The position numbers and the translations under genes were made by a program. Source: Citrus sinensis (taxonomy: Eukaryota > Streptophyta > Magnoliopsida > Sapindales > Rutaceae). Taken from it: a stretch of 64,000 nucleotides of DNA. The stretch covers positions 29,913,001 to 29,977,000 of the forward strand of contig NC_068564.1 in assembly GCF_022201045.2 (NCBI RefSeq). The letters are read 5' to 3'. Below the pieces are notes generated by a model. That model was not told the DNA's origin, ran no database searches, and saw nothing but the letters and a program-made list of their open reading frames with translations. This document shows, piece after piece, positions 60,142-64,000 of the stretch (position 1 is the stretch's first letter; every line of letters starts with the position of its first letter).

Positions 60142-61416
60142 TAATGTTCTATTTTTTGATGAAATACGAGTTCCAAATGAGTTAATCTCGCGAATATGGA
60201 GAAAGTAGTGAATAATTTCCATTTTCCATAATTCAATTAATTTTATGTATCAAAGAGTTAATTCAAAAAGTATTATTTGGTTACCATCGCAATTTGAACC
60301 CAGAAACTGAAATTTACATATATAAATATTTAAACAAATTAAATTTTTTTTGCTCAAATTCATTGCAAAATTTATTGTTTTAAATCTCCACTTCTCCTTC
60401 AATATACTTGCTTGATGGTTCGAGTATAAGATTTACTTGAAAAATTGTATCAAACAGAGTCTGATCTCGTCATTTTCCTCAACCCACTTGGTTTAACGGT
60501 GAGTTCGCTTTTCGAAATGCTAATTTCAATGTGAGATTAATTCTGGGGCCGATCGAATTGAGTGTTTTAATAATTTTTTTTTTTAATTTTCACCCTTTCA
60601 TGTCGCATTTGTTTGTAGAACTCAAATGAACAAATAATGAAAAATTAAATGATGTGGAATGTATTAGTTGGATTCTTGTCAATTGAGCGTCTATATAATT
60701 ATGATAAAATTCTAATCAAATAGCACTTTGATTAATTTTTTGTAGTAAAAGCAAGACTGCAAGAACTCAAATGTTTGTATAAATTATTCTTTACTCGAGT
60801 GTTGGGCACCTCTTCATCTTATTTTTAGTTGAGTCATAGAGTTTTCGAATCACTTCTTGTGATTTGTAGAGGAAAATCAATTTGATATTATTTTATTTAT
60901 ATGTTTTGACTTTAAATAAGGAAAAATGAAATTTTTTCCGACTTTCTTTTAAAAGCATGAGGCGGCAAGTTTATTTGTGTTTGATTATGGAAAACATTGG
61001 GATTGAGTGATCTTAATTAAAATGAAACGAAAAGTGCAAATAGAGTGGCCAAAGTCTAAAAATATATATTTATTTTTAGCGAAAAATTAAATATTGATCA
61101 TAAATAAGTAAAAAATTAATAACTAAAATGACTTTAAATAATTTATTTACAATTTGCCTTAATTATATTGTTGTAAGTATATGTTACAACTCTTAAAATT
61201 AGTTTGTTGAATAATTTTATTAGTATTTGAAATAAATAAAGTAATATTACCAAAAATAAAATAAATAAAATTAAAGTTAAAGTAATTCAACAATAATTTT
61301 ATTATTGTAAAGAGCGCACAATAATTAAATTAATTTTTTTATAATCAATTTATGAGTGTGTGTAAACTGTAAAGTAAATAACTACATTCAATATTGCCAT
61401 CCAATATTTATTTACA
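60142..61416. other. spacer, no gene seen
   Basis: AT-rich. A GGTTCGAGTAT near 60414 resembles a Pol III B box, but no tRNA or SINE body could be built around it. Confidence 0.5.
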
Positions 61417-63372
61417 GGGTTCCTCTATAATGCTGTAATTTTTTTACAGCATCAATAATATTTTTAATTGTGTACCATTGGATTTAATCAATGGTACACA
61501 ATATTTGTAGTAAAAAAATATATAATGGTAAACGGTTAACAAACATGTAAGGGATGGAGAATTTTATAAAATAACTATGATCATCCTTAGAGTTTGAAAT
61601 AATTTCATTTAAATAGTATATTTTATTTAAAATTATTTTTCAATCCTCCTTTAAATTTGAAATGTGATAATTTTTTTTAAATAAATCTTCCAAAATATAT
61701 TACCATTAAGTATAAAATATAATAGTAGGTTATTTAACACAAATCAAATAAATAAGTTGCAATTGTAAAATTTATATATGATATAATAGTAATAAATAAC
61801 ACAACTAAGTACATATAATTAAGTAAATGTCATAGTTACATCAATAAACTCATTGTTGAGATTGCTTGTAACATAAAAATTTCTTGATCACACATGTTTT
61901 AATAAAATTTAATATCATATATTAAAATACTCATTATTTTATATAATATTAAGGGTCATTGTGTAATTGATCATGAAGTATGTATTATTTTTAACACCTA
62001 TTTAACATACTTATTCTCTGAACTTTATATTTATCTTACAATTAATATCCTTACATGATAGGAATTTTAAGTTTTATAAGCCTATATATTTTCATTTTAT
62101 TTTCAAATATCACTTTGTTAATTTCATAAAAGTTAAATCTAATATATATTCCTAATGAGCTTTAGTTTATGAATCGTGAATGATTATTTTATTGATATCT
62201 TTTGACTGTAATTATAAAATTTTATGTTATTAAGAGTCATTACTTTTGTTATGATAATTAATAGTGACAATAAATAAAATATTGCCTCCAATAATATTTA
62301 CGTGGAAAAAAAAGTGAAAGAAAATCATTTATATTTTTAGATTTTTATTGACATTGTAGGAAATTATCTCAGCCTTATAAAATTTAACTTTCACAAGCTT
62401 GTTTTCATTTTATTTTCAAATGTCAATTTGTTAATTTCAGAAAAGTTAAATCTAACACATATTCCTAATTAACTTTAGTTTATGAATAATGAAAGATTAT
62501 TTTATTGTTATTCTTTGATAGTAATTATAAATTTTTTATGCTACGAAGAGTCATTACTTTTATTATGATAATTAATAATGACAATAAATAAAATATTACA
62601 TCAAATAATATTTAATGGACAAATTGAGGAAAAAAAATCATTGTATGTTTTTATATTTCCATTATAAAGCTATGGTTTGGGATACTTTAACTTATAATTT
62701 TGGCACAATATTTGAGCCACTAATATCTCATAGTCTAATGGTTGATATTGAAAGTCAAAGCAACATTTCATAATGTTATATCCTCCACCATTGAATTGCA
62801 TGAAATAAATAGTTTAATTTTTTGATAAAAATTTAAATCAAAATATTTCACACTCTATAGTTATATAGACATATATATTTTTCAATAATAATTGGTGAAT
62901 AAAATATTTCTCATTTGTTGTGACTCATTTAGTATTATTAATAAAACACATATAAAATAGTTTATTGCAATGCTTTCTATTATCATTATTGTTTAGGTAT
63001 TAATGGTTTGTAATTAAATTCATACAATACAAATTATTACAAGACTTTGTGTTAAATAACCTACTTGATATTATATTTTATACTTAATGGTAACTGATTT
63101 TGGAAGATTTATTTAAAAGAGATTATCATATTACAAATTTAAAGGAGGGCTAAAAAGTAATTTTAAATAAAATATACTATTTAAATGAAATTGTTTCAAA
63201 CTCTAAGTATGGTCACAATTATTTTACAAAAATTATCCACCCCTTAAACTGTTACCATTATTTTTAAATTATTTTTTTAATACAAATATTATATACCATT
63301 GATTAAATTTAATGATTCACAATTAATATATTATTAATGTTGTAAAAAAAATTACAGCATCACAAATAAACC
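61417..63372. mobile_element. Mutator-like element with long terminal inverted repeats
   Basis: 1956 bp with a perfect 9-bp duplication TTATTTACA at 61408-61416 and 63373-63381. The first roughly 330 bases (GGGTTCCTCTATAATGCTGT...) match the complement of the last roughly 330 (GGTTTATTTGTGATGCTGT...) at about 80% by eye, including a shared GATGCTGTAATTTTTTT-like stretch and AGTATATTTTATTTAAAATTA. A 9-bp duplication with long inverted repeats fits Mutator-like elements. The interior has no coding frame but holds a direct duplication. It ends about 200 bp before the ATG of RBR copy 3. Confidence 0.87.
62091..62614. repeat. diverged direct duplication inside the Mutator-like element
   Basis: A segment of about 210 bp (62091-62302) starting TTTTCATTTTATTTTCAAAT recurs at about 62403-62614, offset by about 312 bp. 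Both contain AAAAGTTAAATCTAA and GAGTCATTACTTTT in the same order. Confidence 0.8.
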
Positions 63373-63575
63373 TTATTTACATTCTCCATTTGGTAAAGTG
63401 AAATAATGAAGATTCTCTCCGACGCAGCGTACAGTTACATTACCAATTTCAGAATTTTCCTTATTGAATTCAATCGTAACTGGAGTTTGCGTTTAGAGGT
63501 ATAGAATAGCTAATAGCAATCTTAAACCTGAAAAGTAGGGTTTTTGAGTTGATTAAAGCCAAAAAGAAACTCAAG

Positions 63576-64000
63576 ATGGACACACAGAAGATTCCCCGAC
63601 TTGAGATTTTGGAAGATGATGATGATGAAGTTATTATCACACACAGTTCACGAAAGGGCTCAACGAAGAAAACTGCAATTTCAGTTGAGCAGTACGATGA
63701 AGACAGAGACATCCAGTTGGTTCTCATGGCTTCTCTTAGTGACGACTTCATTAATCTTGATGATTACTATGATGATGACGAGTTGCATATACTTAACTTC
63801 GTGCCTCAAAATACACCTTTCGGTAAAGCAAAGAAACCCTTTTCAAGTCGTTCGGTGACTGAAAAAGGGCAGTGTTCAAATTCCAAAAACGAAGTCACAA
63901 TCGAAGAAAGAATTGAAACTTCTTTTATCTGTGACATTTGCGTGGAACCCAAATCAACAGATGAGTCTTTTAGCATCAAGGGCTGCTCTCATTCTTACTG
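63576..64000 (+). CDS. RBR-type E3 ubiquitin ligase, copy 3, N-terminal part (runs off the edge)
   Basis: Open from the ATG at 63576 to the window end (141 codons) with no stop. The acidic N-terminal region (EILEDDDDEV, then NLDDYYDDDELHILNFVP) aligns with copy 2. It leads into an intact RING1 start: ICDICVEPK, then KGCSHSY at the edge. Unlike copy 2, the first zinc ligands (CDIC) and the Cys and His of GCSH are present, so this is the best candidate for the functional member of the array. The leader resembles that of copy 2. A Mutator-like element ends about 200 bp upstream, so the promoter is at least partly bounded by it. IBR and RING2 lie outside the window. Confidence 0.88.
   Translation, partial: MDTQKIPRLEILEDDDDEVIITHSSRKGSTKKTAISVEQYDEDRDIQLVLMASLSDDFINLDDYYDDDELHILNFVPQNTPFGKAKKPFSSRSVTEKGQCSNSKNEVTIEERIETSFICDICVEPKSTDESFSIKGCSHSY

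Noticed and set aside
60405-60540. B-box-like GGTTCGAGTAT and a TGGTTTAACGGTGAG stretch
   Set aside because: The order and spacing do not form a Pol III promoter, and no cloverleaf, tail or duplication was found.

Overview
The window is nuclear DNA from a flowering plant, most likely a woody dicot (Citrus or a relative is my guess, from general protein flavour only). Genes are split by short AT-rich GT-AG introns, intergenic DNA is very AT-rich, there is a plant-type tRNA-Pro gene, and the space between genes is full of plant transposons: a Ty1-copia element, Mutator-like and PIF/Harbinger-like inverted-repeat elements, SINEs and a LINE fragment. I traced every gene by joining exons by hand at GT-AG sites. 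In each complete model the exon lengths sum to a multiple of three.

Layout from left to right. 1-5250 has no host gene but holds two related SINEs, a 5'-truncated LINE with target duplication, and a minute poly(A) insertion. 5.3-13.0 kb: a NACK-type mitotic kinesin (+, 14 coding exons, 949 aa). 13.7-14.4 kb: a Mutator-like MITE ending just before the TATA box of the eIF3k gene (+, 8 exons, 232 aa). 17.56 kb: tRNA-Pro(TGG). 18.8-27.7 kb: a SAC-domain phosphoinositide phosphatase (-, 15 exons, 789 aa). 33.0-35.4 kb: a secreted GDSL esterase/lipase (-, 5 exons, 390 aa). 37.5-39.7 kb: a PIF/Harbinger-like element, followed at once by the RED/SMU2 splicing factor gene (+, 11 exons, 569 aa). 46.6-49.1 kb: a FYVE plus SYLF (Ysc84-like) protein (+, 4 coding exons, 488 aa).

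The last 14 kb is a tandem array of RBR-type E3 ubiquitin ligase genes. Copy 1 (50.3-52.4 kb) has a 620-bp MITE inside its first coding exon and a young copia retrotransposon in its 3' UTR. Copy 2 (58.4-60.1 kb) is a decayed pseudogene. Copy 3 (63.58 kb to the edge) starts intact, with a 1.96-kb Mutator-like element just upstream.

The most interesting points are these. (1) The MITE in RBR copy 1 carries a perfect TTA duplication. Removing it restores one open frame from an upstream ATG, and flanking GT/AG sites would also splice it out in frame, so this is either a recent gene knock-out or a transposon-born intron. (2) Mobile elements repeatedly end close upstream of genes: eIF3k, SMU2 and RBR copy 3. 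(3) The copia element has 99.4% identical LTRs yet already has two nonsense codons and a frameshift. (4) Long homopolymer tracts lie beside splice sites. The host genes are otherwise ordinary housekeeping genes (cytokinesis, translation, splicing, endomembrane phosphoinositides) and do not form a pathway cluster.
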